The notes: a model not told the origin generated them from the sequence alone. Positions 16,465 to 26,001 are shown, counted from the first letter of the stretch. The stretch: DNA of 64,000 nt from Glaciecola sp041380235 (GCF_041380235.1 NZ_JBGIYY010000013.1:62001-126000); one strand, 5' to 3'. A program made the numbers and translations.

Positions 16465-18552
16465 TTATTCAGGGCTTCGATACTTATCAAACCAAGCAAT
16501 AATGTTTTCTATTTTACCCACCAAACGCGAAGGCTTAGAGGCAATCCCATGAGAAGCCCCAGGCACTTTTACCAGCACGGTGTCGACTTTCAATAGTTTA
16601 AGCGCTTGGTAGTACTGCTCAGTTTCAGACATAGGCGTGCGCTTATCTTCGGTGCCCGTTATCAAGAGCGTGGGTGTTGTAACATTGCCCACCAAGGACA
16701 GCGGCGAGCGCTCCCAATAATGTTCGACATGATCCCACGGCATTCCCGGAAATTGAAAGGGAATTTGATACATACCGCTGTCAGCCGTCAGCACTTTAGA
16801 CAACCAATTGATCACTGGTTTTGCGACCACAGCGGCTTTAAACCTATTGGTAAGACCAATAGCATATGCGGTTGCAATGCCGCCGGCTGAACCGCCAGTG
16901 ATGAACAGTTGCTCAGGATCCACAAGACCTTTTTCGATGAGTGCGTCGATACCCGACATATGATCTGCAAAATCATATTTTGATGAATACTTGTTTTGCA
17001 ACAGCAGTGCAAAACGCTCCCCGTATCCAGTGCTGCCCCGGTGGTTGTTATAGAACACTATATAGCCCTCGGCTGCCATGCGCTGTAGCTCAGCAGAAAA
17101 GTGTGGGCCATACGCTAAGTGTGGGCCGCCGTGTATCTCAATAATTAGTGGGTATTGCTTGGTTTCATCATAGCCTGGCGGCAGAATGTACCAACCGTGT
17201 ATTGGCTCCTGATCAATAGAAGAGGCGTAAACAAACTCTTTAATTTCGCCCAAAGTTTTGTGCCCAAATACGTCTTCGTTTAACTGCGTGAGTTGACGCT
17301 CTTTGCTGCCTTGGCGCACGAAAATATCGGCGGGCCGGTCGTGGCGACCTTTGGTAAAAGCAAAGGTATCGTTGGCATAACTAAAGTCGCCGCTGGTGTA
17401 TGGACGCCCAATAGATTCGCCGCCTAAACCTTTAGTAATCGATTGATGTTTGCCCGACAGTGAAACATAATCTATTTGGGTGACACCTCTTACCATCTGC
17501 TGATAATACAATCCAGCATTACCTTTCCACTGAAAATTAGCCAATGAATTATCCACTGACTCTGATAAATTCTTATCTTGAGACCCATCCACATTCATGA
17601 CATGCAAATAGCGATTGCGATAAGCGAGCTTTTTGTCGTCTCTTTTTGAATAAGCGATAAGTTTGCCGTTAGGCGACACAAGCGGAGAACTTTCAATACC
17701 TGGGGCATCAGTAACTTGCATGATCTGCCCGTCTAGGTCGACCGAAAAAATATCAGACTCCATTGGTTCATATTCCCAGTTTTCGCTTCTATTCGCTGAG
17801 AAATAAATTTTACGGCTGTCGCCAGCCCAAGAAAGTGCGCCGCTGTGATGATAAGGCCCTGAACTTAACTGACGGGCCGTGCCACCATCGGAGGGAACAA
17901 TAAATATTTGAGTGTAAGCAGGATCTAGCACACCGCGCCCGTCTGCTTGATACCGAGCTTTAGTAATATACTGAAAAGCAGGCGACCAATTCGCTCCCTC
18001 TGGCTTTGCGGGCATTTTTACAGTGAAGGGTTTCTCGTCTGATTTAACACTCATAGTAAAGGCTATGTGCTTTCCGTCTGGCGCCCAAGTCACCGAGGAG
18101 GGTGACGAAGCAATATTAGTAATCAGGGCGGTTTGTCCGGTATCTAACCAGCGTACATAAAGCTGGGTTTTGCCATCCTTGTTCGACAAGTAAGCTAAAC
18201 GTTCACCGTTTGGTGACCATCTAGGTGAATACGCATTTTTGCTAGAAGACACCAGTGGACGATGATCTGAGCCTTTAGCATCCGCTGACCAAATACTGGA
18301 GCGAGTGCTGTCAGCCATAATATCGTTGGAGCGACGAACGTATACAATGGTTTTTCCGTCTGGCGAAACTTGAGGATCAGTGGCCACTTCTAGTTCAAAA
18401 ATGTCCTGTGCTTCGAACAAATGTAATTTACTGGTTTCGGTTTGATCAGATGTATCTTCGGCACTGACGAATGAAGGCGCGAGGGCAAAACTTATCAATA
18501 AAAGTCCACAAAAACCGACGTTATTGAGTTTTTTATAAAAGGCTTGAGTCAT
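16465..18552 (-). CDS. Secreted prolyl oligopeptidase-family (S9) peptidase
   Basis: 695 residues with a signal peptide (ending near PSFVSAED), so periplasmic or secreted. The N-terminal part is a TolB/PD40 beta-propeller with repeats such as VSPDGKTIVYVRR, WSPNGERLAYLS, WAPDGKHIAFTM and VSPNGKLIAYSKR. The C-terminal part is an alpha/beta hydrolase domain of the S9 family: nucleophile Ser in GGSAGG (about 555), Asp in GTEDKR (about 636) and His in GASHG (about 668), preceded by EIHGGPH. It most resembles dipeptidyl peptidase or acylaminoacyl-peptidase types. All catalytic residues are present. Confidence 0.93.
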   Translation of the reverse strand: MTQAFYKKLNNVGFCGLLLISFALAPSFVSAEDTSDQTETSKLHLFEAQDIFELEVATDPQVSPDGKTIVYVRRSNDIMADSTRSSIWSADAKGSDHRPLVSSSKNAYSPRWSPNGERLAYLSNKDGKTQLYVRWLDTGQTALITNIASSPSSVTWAPDGKHIAFTMSVKSDEKPFTVKMPAKPEGANWSPAFQYITKARYQADGRGVLDPAYTQIFIVPSDGGTARQLSSGPYHHSGALSWAGDSRKIYFSANRSENWEYEPMESDIFSVDLDGQIMQVTDAPGIESSPLVSPNGKLIAYSKRDDKKLAYRNRYLHVMNVDGSQDKNLSESVDNSLANFQWKGNAGLYYQQMVRGVTQIDYVSLSGKHQSITKGLGGESIGRPYTSGDFSYANDTFAFTKGRHDRPADIFVRQGSKERQLTQLNEDVFGHKTLGEIKEFVYASSIDQEPIHGWYILPPGYDETKQYPLIIEIHGGPHLAYGPHFSAELQRMAAEGYIVFYNNHRGSTGYGERFALLLQNKYSSKYDFADHMSGIDALIEKGLVDPEQLFITGGSAGGIATAYAIGLTNRFKAAVVAKPVINWLSKVLTADSGMYQIPFQFPGMPWDHVEHYWERSPLSLVGNVTTPTLLITGTEDKRTPMSETEQYYQALKLLKVDTVLVKVPGASHGIASKPSRLVGKIENIIAWFDKYRSPE

Positions 18553-18726
18553 GTTAATCAGTCACATTTTTAAATTAATAGCATTCAAGCATAGACAGTT
18601 AGCTTTGGCGATTCAAGGCTATCGTTCACGGTTATATTAATGGCTAGTGGCTAGCAAAGTTATCTGCTTGAAAATTGGCATGCTCTATTTGAAGAGCATT
18701 AATTTTATGTTGCGCTGATAAACAGA

Positions 18727-18757
18727 CAAAAAAATGCAGCTCTTTTACAAGCTGCAT
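18727..18757 (-). terminator. Rho-independent terminator of the chemoreceptor gene
   Basis: ATGCAGCT (18734-18741) pairs with AGCTGCAT (18750-18757). On the minus strand the stem is followed by a run of seven T. It is about 20 bases after the stop of the chemoreceptor gene. Confidence 0.8.
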
Positions 18758-18777
18758 AGGCATTTCTGATTGGTTAC

Positions 18778-20325
18778 TTAAATTTTGAAGAAACCAATTA
18801 AATCTTTTAATGAGTTAGTGTCTTCAGTTTGATGATGCGTCTGCTTTGCTATGTTCGCTAGATTTTGAGCATTAGTGTCTGCAAGTCTAAAAATATGTTC
18901 AACATTTTTGCTGGTGTCGTGCGTAACTTTTGTTTGTTCTTGTGCGCCTAATGCTACTTCTTGATTTATATTGGCTAGCTGATTAATCGCTGTCGTTATA
19001 TTAGCATATGCCTGAGAGGCCTCTTCGGTCAGTTGCATAACCGATGCACTTTTAGTGTTAGATGTAGCCATTACTGATACAACATCACGCGCGCCTTTTT
19101 GGATTTGTTCAATAATCGAGGTAATTTGCGTAATACTATTTTGCGTGCGCGCTGCCAATGTTCTAACTTCATCTGCCACTACCGCAAATCCTCGACCCTG
19201 CTCACCTGCTCTTGCGGCCTCAATGGCTGCGTTGAGCGCGAGCAAGTTAGTTTGATCGGCAATGCTCCTAATTACATCAAGTATATTGGCAATGTTGTCA
19301 GAATCTTCATTGAGTTTATCTACAACCACAGAAGCTTGTCCTAACTCTGCAGAGAGCGAGGTCATTGCTGAGCTCGCGTCTTTAACAATCAAGTCACCGG
19401 TGATTGCAGCTTCTCCCGCACTTTCACTGGTCTGTGCAGCAATTACCGCATTGTTGGCAATTTGTTGGTTTGCAGCAGACAGCTCAGCAATCGCAGACGC
19501 AAGGGATTCGGTTTCTGATTTTTGATTTGCCATTGATGAGGTCGAATCAGCGACTGCGTGATCTACTTCGCTATTACTATTTGATACCTTATCGAGCACC
19601 ACGTTAATCTTACTCAATACATCTCGGATACGTGAAGTAGAAGCATTCATTGTGGAAAGGAGCTCGCCAAATTCATCTTTTTGATATGTTGTAGTTTGGC
19701 TTGAAAAATCACCGGTGGCGATAAGTCGCGCTGCAGTCATGCATATCTCTAGACCTCGAATAATGCTGTTAGTTAGCCAAAATCCTAAACCGATACTCAA
19801 CAAAACAGCCACGATCACCGCAACCATGATGTAAACAGAAATACTGCTGCGTACATTTTCAGCCACTTCTCGTTCAGCCTCTAACAAGACTTTAATGGTC
19901 GTAGATGCATTGTTTGCAGCAAGCAGCAGAGGTGCAATTTGATCGGGAGTTGTTGCTAAATTGCTTGTTTTACTATTCACAACCAATTCAAATGCGGATA
20001 GATAGTCACCTTTCAAATCTATGATACGATCAACCTCCGCAATATTTTTTTCGATTTGCATAAAAGATTTCGCGAGCTCCAATGAGGTAATAGCATTTTC
20101 TAGCTCTTCTTTTACTTGAGTCTTGAGCTCATTCTGGTTTAGCAACAGATAATCTGCTTGCGCCAATCTGGCCTTATAAAGGCTGGTATCGGCAGAGGAT
20201 ATTGAATTATATATGTTGTTTTGTTTGTTAAGCTTAGAAAGCCCCATAAGCGAGCTTGCGCCCATGATTGAAATAATGATAGTCAATAGCGCTAATGAAA
20301 CGATTAGCTTGTGTTTGATAGTCAT
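18778..20325 (-). CDS. Methyl-accepting chemotaxis protein
   Basis: 515-residue transmembrane chemoreceptor. There is a first membrane helix at about 8-28, a short helical periplasmic sensor of about 140 residues, a second helix at about 165-190, a HAMP domain to about 245, then the long cytoplasmic signalling coiled coil. The conserved hairpin tip is present: IEAARAGEQGRGFAVVADEV followed by RTLAARTQNS. The sensor is of the four-helix-bundle (TarH/4HB) type, rich in short helices, and its ligand is unknown. No C-terminal NWETF-type pentapeptide for CheR/CheB binding is seen. AGGAAG lies 5 nt before the ATG. The che genes are elsewhere. Confidence 0.95.
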   Translation of the reverse strand: MTIKHKLIVSLALLTIIISIMGASSLMGLSKLNKQNNIYNSISSADTSLYKARLAQADYLLLNQNELKTQVKEELENAITSLELAKSFMQIEKNIAEVDRIIDLKGDYLSAFELVVNSKTSNLATTPDQIAPLLLAANNASTTIKVLLEAEREVAENVRSSISVYIMVAVIVAVLLSIGLGFWLTNSIIRGLEICMTAARLIATGDFSSQTTTYQKDEFGELLSTMNASTSRIRDVLSKINVVLDKVSNSNSEVDHAVADSTSSMANQKSETESLASAIAELSAANQQIANNAVIAAQTSESAGEAAITGDLIVKDASSAMTSLSAELGQASVVVDKLNEDSDNIANILDVIRSIADQTNLLALNAAIEAARAGEQGRGFAVVADEVRTLAARTQNSITQITSIIEQIQKGARDVVSVMATSNTKSASVMQLTEEASQAYANITTAINQLANINQEVALGAQEQTKVTHDTSKNVEHIFRLADTNAQNLANIAKQTHHQTEDTNSLKDLIGFFKI

Positions 20326-20664
20326 TTTGCTTCCTAAATAGGTTCATACTATAAAATGTAGAAGGGCGAATTGCAGTGCCCTGCTAATAAATAAGAATTT
20401 GTATGCTGTATATCGGTCAAAGTAGACATTGGTTGAGATATATTTAGGATAAGCGCGGAAATAGATGAAAAAAGGCAAATACCTATACTAAAGGCATAGG
20501 ACATAAGTATAAATTTGTGCGTTTTAAGTGCTTTTATGGCGCAAATTATCAAAGGGCTAATAGCTCCACAAAGATAATTTGCTGACAGATTCAAAAGAGT
20601 GCAAAACCAAATAGCCTTTTGATAAAACTCAGTGCAATTGAGCTCTATTTTTACTTAACGTAAT
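20326..20664. other. 339-base gap with a possible decayed membrane-protein frame
   Basis: On the minus strand a frame is open from about 20650 down to 20349 and encodes two hydrophobic segments (ANYLCGAISPLIICAI and FSIGICLFSSISALIL), but no ATG, only a TTG at 20594. It could be a remnant of a transporter C-terminus or chance. It would also have to contain the chemoreceptor promoter. No terminator or RNA gene was recognised. Confidence 0.35.
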
Positions 20665-21495
20665 TTAGTAGGAATATTTACTCAATAATTCAGTATAAAC
20701 TGGGCTTTGCTTAATTCTTTTTAACTCTGCGTTAAACGTCGCAAGCTGCGCTTCGGTCATTGCTTGTTTACTGAACATTACGTAGGCATTACCCGTCTGT
20801 ATTTTCAGGTCGTGCTCCATAATAAACTCCGACAGCGCTTTGCGCCTAAGCATGGTGGCACCCACAAAGCTGTCTTCTAAAAATACATCAACATCTTCGT
20901 CAAGCAATCTGGCAACGTTCATTTCCCCCATAATCGCATTCACAAACAGCTGAGAATGTTCAGGATCATCTAGCAGTTGAGCCACCTCTTCGCCATACAC
21001 GTAATCTGCAACGATGCCGATCTTACTGCCGTTGTTCACAAATTCCATGAGCGATGCATAATTAGCATGCACTTCATCATCTTTGCGGATATACAAAGAA
21101 AACTCTTCCGTTCGGTAAGAGTCACTAAAATAGGCGAATTCCTGCCGAGCGGGGGTTTTTGAGGCGCCTAATAGCATATCAACTTCACCCGATTGCAGAG
21201 CCGCAAGTAAATCAACCCATGTGCCCTGTTGATAGGAAACTTCGCAGCCAATTTGCTCTGCAACTCCTGAAATAAGTTCAATATCTAATCCGGTGATTAC
21301 GCCGCCAACATCGACATATTGATAGGGCTCCCAAGCATCAAAACCTAAGACCAAACTACATGCGTCCACAGACGATATCTGTTCTTCTACAGCAGTCGAT
21401 TCAGATGGTTCGACGAGCAATGATGTGTCATCTGTTTTGGGTGGGGGTGAACAAGCAAACAAAAGAAATGTTAAAAATAACGCAGTGATTTTCAT
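20665..21495 (-). CDS. Family-3 extracellular solute-binding lipoprotein
   Basis: 276 residues with a type II signal peptide (MKITALFLTFLLFAC, lipid-modified Cys at about 15) and a linker rich in Pro, Ser and Thr. About residues 45-275 form an SBP_bac_3 domain: LVLGFDAWEPYQYVD, GVITGLDIELISGVAEQIGCEV, WVDLLAALQSGEVDMLLGASKTPAR and GIVADYVYG are the usual steps of the amino-acid-binding fold. It would capture a polar amino acid or related solute, or act as a sensor. No ABC permease or ATPase genes are adjacent, so it may be an orphan sensor-type protein. AGAGG precedes the ATG. Confidence 0.88.
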   Translation of the reverse strand: MKITALFLTFLLFACSPPPKTDDTSLLVEPSESTAVEEQISSVDACSLVLGFDAWEPYQYVDVGGVITGLDIELISGVAEQIGCEVSYQQGTWVDLLAALQSGEVDMLLGASKTPARQEFAYFSDSYRTEEFSLYIRKDDEVHANYASLMEFVNNGSKIGIVADYVYGEEVAQLLDDPEHSQLFVNAIMGEMNVARLLDEDVDVFLEDSFVGATMLRRKALSEFIMEHDLKIQTGNAYVMFSKQAMTEAQLATFNAELKRIKQSPVYTELLSKYSY

Positions 21496-21748
21496 AGTAA
21501 TTGCCTCTTTAGCAGTAAGCTGAGTGTAAGATACAATCTATATTTTTTATTTTAGCAACATTAAATTAACATATTTTTAGCAACTTTGCTTTATTGCTTT
21601 TTTTAACCGTATAACCAACTAAACAAGCTTCATAAATAAGCGTGTAAACCATGTTAAAAACAAGGCGTAAAACCCAACAGCTCTAGTAATCAATTTGGTA
21701 CTGCTATATCCTTTCAGGCAATGACATTTTTAGCTTAGGAACAAAAGC

Positions 21749-22561
21749 TTGAACACTAAAACATATACCGTAGCTTTATTGCTTTCATTGGCCAGCATCT
21801 TTTCAGCATCTAGCCAAGCAACCGTGGTTGAAGTACGCACAATAATGGGTGATTTTCAGGTAAATTTATTTGACGAAGCAACACCGCAAACTGTCGCTAA
21901 CTTTTTGGAGTATGTTAATTCTAGGGCCTATGCAAACAACACTGTGCACCGCAGTTCATCAAATTTTGTGATTCAGATGGGTGGCTTTCAATATAACAAT
22001 GCATTCCCACCTGAACTCATTAATGTTCTAAGTCCAGTGAGAAATGAACCAGTTTTATCCAACCTGCGCGGCACTTTGGCAATGGCTAAACAAGCAAATA
22101 ATCCTAATAGTGCAACGTCACAATTTTTTGTGAACTTGGGTAATAATTCAAGCAACTTAGATTTACAAAATGGTGGTTTTACTGTGTTCGGTCAAGTGCT
22201 AGGAGATGGTATGGATGTTGTAGATGCAATAGCAGCATTGAGCATATTTAGTTTTAGCTTTAGCAATGATCAACCTTCTTTTCCGGAAATACCATTACGA
22301 GATTATACAACAGCCGATCAACAAAATGGCGTAATACCGGACGAAAGTAATTTGGTGATCATTACCGATATCGTAGTAATTGATCCTGCCGTTGTCACCA
22401 ATCCCAACTTAAATCCGGCTCCAAACACCCTGATTAATGCACCAAGCGCACCACCGTCATCATCTGGAGGCGGTGGTTCATTAAATGTATTTTTGTTGTT
22501 GGGTTTGGCAGCAATAGCGAGCTTCCGACGCAGGTATCGATTGGCACCCGCAAAACCATAA
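21749..22561 (+). CDS. Cyclophilin-type peptidyl-prolyl isomerase with GlyGly-CTERM tail
   Basis: 270 residues. A signal peptide (ending SASSQA) is followed by a cyclophilin domain at about 27-195: VRTIMGDFQVNLFDEATPQTVANFLEYV, NTVHRSSSNFVIQMGG, and NSATSQFFVNLGNN. After a Pro/Asn-rich linker the protein ends SSSGGGGSLNVFLLLGLAAIASFRRRY, a GlyGly-CTERM sorting signal that rhombosortase cleaves to place proteins at the cell surface. The isomerase is therefore probably surface-anchored or released through the type II secretion route. The conserved catalytic Arg is present (VHR). The start is a TTG with AGGA 8 nt upstream. Confidence 0.9.
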   Translation: MNTKTYTVALLLSLASIFSASSQATVVEVRTIMGDFQVNLFDEATPQTVANFLEYVNSRAYANNTVHRSSSNFVIQMGGFQYNNAFPPELINVLSPVRNEPVLSNLRGTLAMAKQANNPNSATSQFFVNLGNNSSNLDLQNGGFTVFGQVLGDGMDVVDAIAALSIFSFSFSNDQPSFPEIPLRDYTTADQQNGVIPDESNLVIITDIVVIDPAVVTNPNLNPAPNTLINAPSAPPSSSGGGGSLNVFLLLGLAAIASFRRRYRLAPAKP

Positions 22562-22636
22562 GGTTTAAAGATGAGCAAGCCATGCAAAATATACGCGCGT
22601 AAAAACACGCCTTAGCCTGCTTGCTCCATGCTTTAG

Positions 22637-24370
22637 TTATTTATGTTGGTAAAAATACACAGGGTGTTGAGACTGTTTATATCCGCAGTCTGCTTTCTTT
22701 GCCGCGCTTGGCAGTAAAATCCAATGCCGCCGATGCGCAAAACCTAAATCGATGCTCTGCTCCATATCAAAACACGCCTGATCAATCAGCTTATCTTCAA
22801 TTATCAAATATTGGTTGTCCTTCGATTGCCAATGATATGCCGCTTCTAATTGATATTTGAGCGGCGTGTTATAGCCAAAGTGATACATCGGATAGGGCGA
22901 AAGCAAAATAAACTGCTCAGAGTAATCTACTAATGCGATCTCTGCGCTGTCACTGAGAAAGGGCTTGGCCGTTTCGTAAATAGCACGCGGCGTGCTCACC
23001 TCATTTCTCAATACATAGCCATAGGTGCTATATGTTGTCCACAGCACTGCAAAAAATATTGGCCAAGCAAGCCACTTATTGTAGATAAACGCATATAGCA
23101 AACCTGCTGTGCTGAGTCCTCCTATGCATAAGAAGAAGTACCAAGGGGTGACTTCAATTTTTGCCGCCAGTTTTGCTACGGCTGCCACATCTAGTAATCC
23201 TAATATGCCAAACACTGTCAAAGCCATACTTAAACATGCGACCAAAACAAATAAAAACCGCTTTAAGCCCTTTTTGCTAAAGAGTTGTTGATAGTAAGGA
23301 GCAACTGATAAAACCAGCATAGGTAAAGCAGGCAATATGTATACCCCCCGTTTACCCGGGCTAATACTAAAGAAAATAATCACTAACACCACCCAACTCA
23401 GCGGCAAAATAATGCGTGGATCAAGAGATTTAAAAGCGCTTAGCCAAGGCTTAATTAATAAAGGAATAGCCAAACTAAGCGGTAACCAAAAAACCGGAAT
23501 CACCGATGTCACATAATAATATGCTGGTTTTAAATGGTGCCAAGAGTCGGCATAGCGGGTAACCGTTTGTTTAAACAATATGTTATCGCGATACATTTCA
23601 AAGGCGGTATTATCAGACTGCGCCACCACAATCAGCATTGGGATTACCCAAAGCCCAATGGCGCCTAGCATGATTAAGGGCCCCATCCACCAAGTCCAAT
23701 GAGAATAGCTGACGGGGCTTTGAGAAGCCTTGGCTTGATAGCGATAAAACACTAGTGGGATCAGCATCAGCATCGGTAAAAAGCCCACGCCTTTGGTGAT
23801 CACGCCAATACCCATGAAAAACCATGCCAATACATACCATCGGTACTTACCGTCGACTAATGCGTAGCGCAAAATACCATAGCAGCCAATCATCATCCAA
23901 GCGCTAACCGTGGCGTCAATTTGCGCAGTTTTAGCCTGCAATAAAAATTGAAAACTAAACAGTAACAACCAGCCTGCCACTAATCCAACTTCCTTGGACC
24001 ATAAGCGTTTACCAATATCGTATACTAAGAATAAGGTGAGCAGCCCAGAGATAGCCGAAGGCATTAAAAAAGACACGCGAATAGAGCCGGTAAGCCAATA
24101 AAATATTGCAATGGTCCACATAAAAATAGGTGGTTTGTCGGGATATAGCTCTTGCGCTCTTGCAGGAAATAACCACTGCCCTGTTTCTACCATCTCTTTG
24201 GCAATTAACGCAAAACGTGGCTCGTCGGCCGGCCATGGATCGCGCAATCCCATACCGGTAAAAATTAACATGCCTGCGACAATAAACAGCGGCCCAAAAG
24301 AGCACAATAGAAGTTCAGCAATCCTATTAGTGTGCTTATAAATAGCGGGGGTAACGGTGCTGGTTCTCAT
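22637..24370 (-). CDS. ArnT-like glycosyltransferase family 39 membrane protein
   Basis: 577 residues with about 12 membrane helices and the PMT/ArnT N-terminal signature: DPWPADEPRFALIAKEM, where the acidic pair in the first periplasmic loop is catalytic, then FPARAQELYPDKPPIFMWTIAI. Such enzymes move a sugar from a polyprenyl-phosphate donor to lipid A or a protein on the periplasmic side. It is the third gene of an operon with a GT2 enzyme and a VTT protein (overlap of 4 bases with the latter). Identity as true ArnT (aminoarabinose) is not supported, because the rest of the arn genes are absent. Confidence 0.85.
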   Translation of the reverse strand: MRTSTVTPAIYKHTNRIAELLLCSFGPLFIVAGMLIFTGMGLRDPWPADEPRFALIAKEMVETGQWLFPARAQELYPDKPPIFMWTIAIFYWLTGSIRVSFLMPSAISGLLTLFLVYDIGKRLWSKEVGLVAGWLLLFSFQFLLQAKTAQIDATVSAWMMIGCYGILRYALVDGKYRWYVLAWFFMGIGVITKGVGFLPMLMLIPLVFYRYQAKASQSPVSYSHWTWWMGPLIMLGAIGLWVIPMLIVVAQSDNTAFEMYRDNILFKQTVTRYADSWHHLKPAYYYVTSVIPVFWLPLSLAIPLLIKPWLSAFKSLDPRIILPLSWVVLVIIFFSISPGKRGVYILPALPMLVLSVAPYYQQLFSKKGLKRFLFVLVACLSMALTVFGILGLLDVAAVAKLAAKIEVTPWYFFLCIGGLSTAGLLYAFIYNKWLAWPIFFAVLWTTYSTYGYVLRNEVSTPRAIYETAKPFLSDSAEIALVDYSEQFILLSPYPMYHFGYNTPLKYQLEAAYHWQSKDNQYLIIEDKLIDQACFDMEQSIDLGFAHRRHWILLPSAAKKADCGYKQSQHPVYFYQHK

Positions 24371-25089
24371 GCACGACTCTTACTATCAGTGTTAGCACAA
24401 TCGTCCATGGGGGCATTAGGCAATGATGCTTCCTCTCGACGATACTTTTTATATAACGACACGCTCATAAAGCTAGAAACCAGCAATAGCAAAATGCTAA
24501 CGGCAATCTTCCATTCTGAGCCAATAAACAGGCCCTTTCCTAATAGCGCAAAAATCACCATTTGCGGCAAATATCCCAATGCTGAGCCAACAAAAAATGC
24601 ACTTGCTTTAACCGACGTCGTGCCAGCCAAAAGGTTAGTCATGATATTGCTGCCCACCGGCAGCAGGCGAATAATGATGGTTTTACGAAAAGGATGGTAA
24701 TGTAAAAAGCTATCGATTTGCTTGGCTTTGCGAGCAAATCGTTTACGAATAAACGGTCTAATTAACAGTTTGGAGGCAAAAAATGCGAGCATACAGCCTA
24801 GCACCGTGGCCAAGGTTGCTAAAAGCGCACCGCTCACAAAACCAAAAGCATATCCGCCTAAAAACGCCATAACCTGCCTAGGTGCGCCACAGGCGGTTAG
24901 CATGGTTGCCACCACCACGAAATACACTGCGCCCTGGATGCCTTGGTCGCGAACGTCTCTATCAATCCAGCCTTCATTAAATGCGCTAAACACATCTGTA
25001 TACGACAGCACAAACGCAATTAGGACACAGAGCACTACTGTGCCAAGACCGTGCTTGTACCAAACAAACCTTTCTTTACTGGCCATCAA
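24367..25089 (-). CDS. TVP38/TMEM64 (VTT-domain) membrane protein
   Basis: 240 residues with six or so hydrophobic segments. The VTT (SNARE-associated/DedA-superfamily) core spans about 60-200, with APRQVMAFLGGYAFGFVSGALLAT and the re-entrant, arginine-containing FRKTIIIRLLPVGSNIMTNLLAG. VTT proteins are linked to lipid scrambling or flipping, and DedA relatives translocate undecaprenyl phosphate. Start and stop overlap both neighbours (14 bases with the GT2 gene, 4 with the GT39 gene), so it is translationally coupled to them. That suggests a role in handling the polyprenyl carrier or its sugar-loaded form. Confidence 0.85.
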   Translation of the reverse strand: MMASKERFVWYKHGLGTVVLCVLIAFVLSYTDVFSAFNEGWIDRDVRDQGIQGAVYFVVVATMLTACGAPRQVMAFLGGYAFGFVSGALLATLATVLGCMLAFFASKLLIRPFIRKRFARKAKQIDSFLHYHPFRKTIIIRLLPVGSNIMTNLLAGTTSVKASAFFVGSALGYLPQMVIFALLGKGLFIGSEWKIAVSILLLLVSSFMSVSLYKKYRREEASLPNAPMDDCANTDSKSRA

Positions 25090-25822
25090 TTTTAGGCTCC
25101 TGAATGTGCGGTATTTTAGTTCGGCGCTGCAGCCACATTACCCCTAGCATATCGATTAAACCAGCAAACAGCCGTCCCCACATGCCATACTTTGACACGC
25201 CGTGCTGGCGGTCTCGATGGCTTACTTCCACAACCTCAATGCTGCCGCCTAAGCGCTTTATTAGGGCGGGCAAATATCGATGCATATGATCAAAGTATGG
25301 CAACTTCAAAAACGTTGCACGTGGAAACACTTTAAGGCCGCAACCGGTATCAGGGGTATCGTCTTTTAACAGCGCAGCGCGCACATTATTTGCTACTCTA
25401 GATTGCAGACGTTTCCATGCAGTGTCTTTACGTGCCTTTCTAAAACCTGTAATGCAATAATCACTGCCGTGTTTAAAGCTGGCCGCTCGTTTTAGCAGTT
25501 TCGGAATGTCTTTAGGATTGTTTTGACCGTCTGCATCTAGAGTAATGATCACTCCACCTTTTGCATTTGCTACGCCCGAATATATGGCGGTACTTTGGCC
25601 AACTGATTTTTTATGCTGTAATAAACGTATTTTATTAGGGAACTCATTGACCAACTGCATTACTTTGTGTGCCGTATCGTCGGTACTGCCGTCATCCACA
25701 TAGATAATTTCAAAGTCATACGCCTCAGAAAGATACAGAAAAATCTCGCTGACTAAAGGCTGAATGTTGTCCGCTTCATTTTTAGCGGGTATAACGACAC
25801 TTATTGATTGAATTTGTGACAT
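25076..25822 (-). CDS. GT2-family polyprenyl-phosphate glycosyltransferase
   Basis: 248 residues, GT-A fold: ISVVIPAKNEADNIQPLV at the start, IIYVDDGSTDDTAHKV, then the metal-binding DADGQNNP, and VSHRDRQHGVSKYGMWGR near the C-terminus. This is the dolichyl- or undecaprenyl-phosphate mannose/glucose synthase type (DPM1/ArnC-like). It loads a sugar onto a polyprenyl phosphate at the cytoplasmic face. Only one weak hydrophobic C-terminal segment is present, so it is peripheral. It is first in the operon with the VTT and GT39 genes and divergent from eptA. Confidence 0.88.
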   Translation of the reverse strand: MSQIQSISVVIPAKNEADNIQPLVSEIFLYLSEAYDFEIIYVDDGSTDDTAHKVMQLVNEFPNKIRLLQHKKSVGQSTAIYSGVANAKGGVIITLDADGQNNPKDIPKLLKRAASFKHGSDYCITGFRKARKDTAWKRLQSRVANNVRAALLKDDTPDTGCGLKVFPRATFLKLPYFDHMHRYLPALIKRLGGSIEVVEVSHRDRQHGVSKYGMWGRLFAGLIDMLGVMWLQRRTKIPHIQEPKIDGQ

Positions 25823-25882
25823 ATCACTTGTGGTTTTAACAACCGCTCTTGCATAAATTTGATCTTAGCTTATGCCACAAAC

Positions 25883-25957
25883 CTTAAGATTGACTGAAGC
25901 TTTACTGAAAATTAGCCAACTTTGAAAACTATCAGTCTACCCTCAGCTTCCCTTAAG
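25883..25957 (+). promoter_or_regulatory. OmpR/PmrA-type direct-repeat boxes and eptA promoter
   Basis: Three hexamers spaced exactly 11 bases apart lie at 25883 (CTTAAG), 25894 (CTGAAG) and 25905 (CTGAAA). A further pair with the same spacing is at 25941 (CCTCAG) and 25952 (CTTAAG). The last box ends 10 bases before a good -10 element, TATACT (25968-25973), in front of eptA. This is the arrangement of response-regulator boxes (PmrA consensus: YTTAAK repeated with 5-base spacer) that replace a -35. Binding is inferred. Confidence 0.55.
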
Positions 25958-26001
25958 CTTAGTTTTTTATACTACCACTACTTTAAAAAGTGGTACACAA
26001 C

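Noticed and set aside
20349..20594. 81-codon membrane protein gene on the minus strand
   Set aside because: It has no ATG or ribosome-binding site and overlaps the region needed for the chemoreceptor promoter; kept only as possible debris.
21550..21584. TTTTAGCAAC repeated twice upstream of the cyclophilin gene
   Set aside because: The repeat is short, AT-rich and not clearly placed relative to a promoter; chance is likely.
22637..25822. Complete arn (aminoarabinose) operon
   Set aside because: Only ArnT-like and ArnC-like genes are present; ArnA, ArnB, ArnD, ArnE and ArnF are missing.
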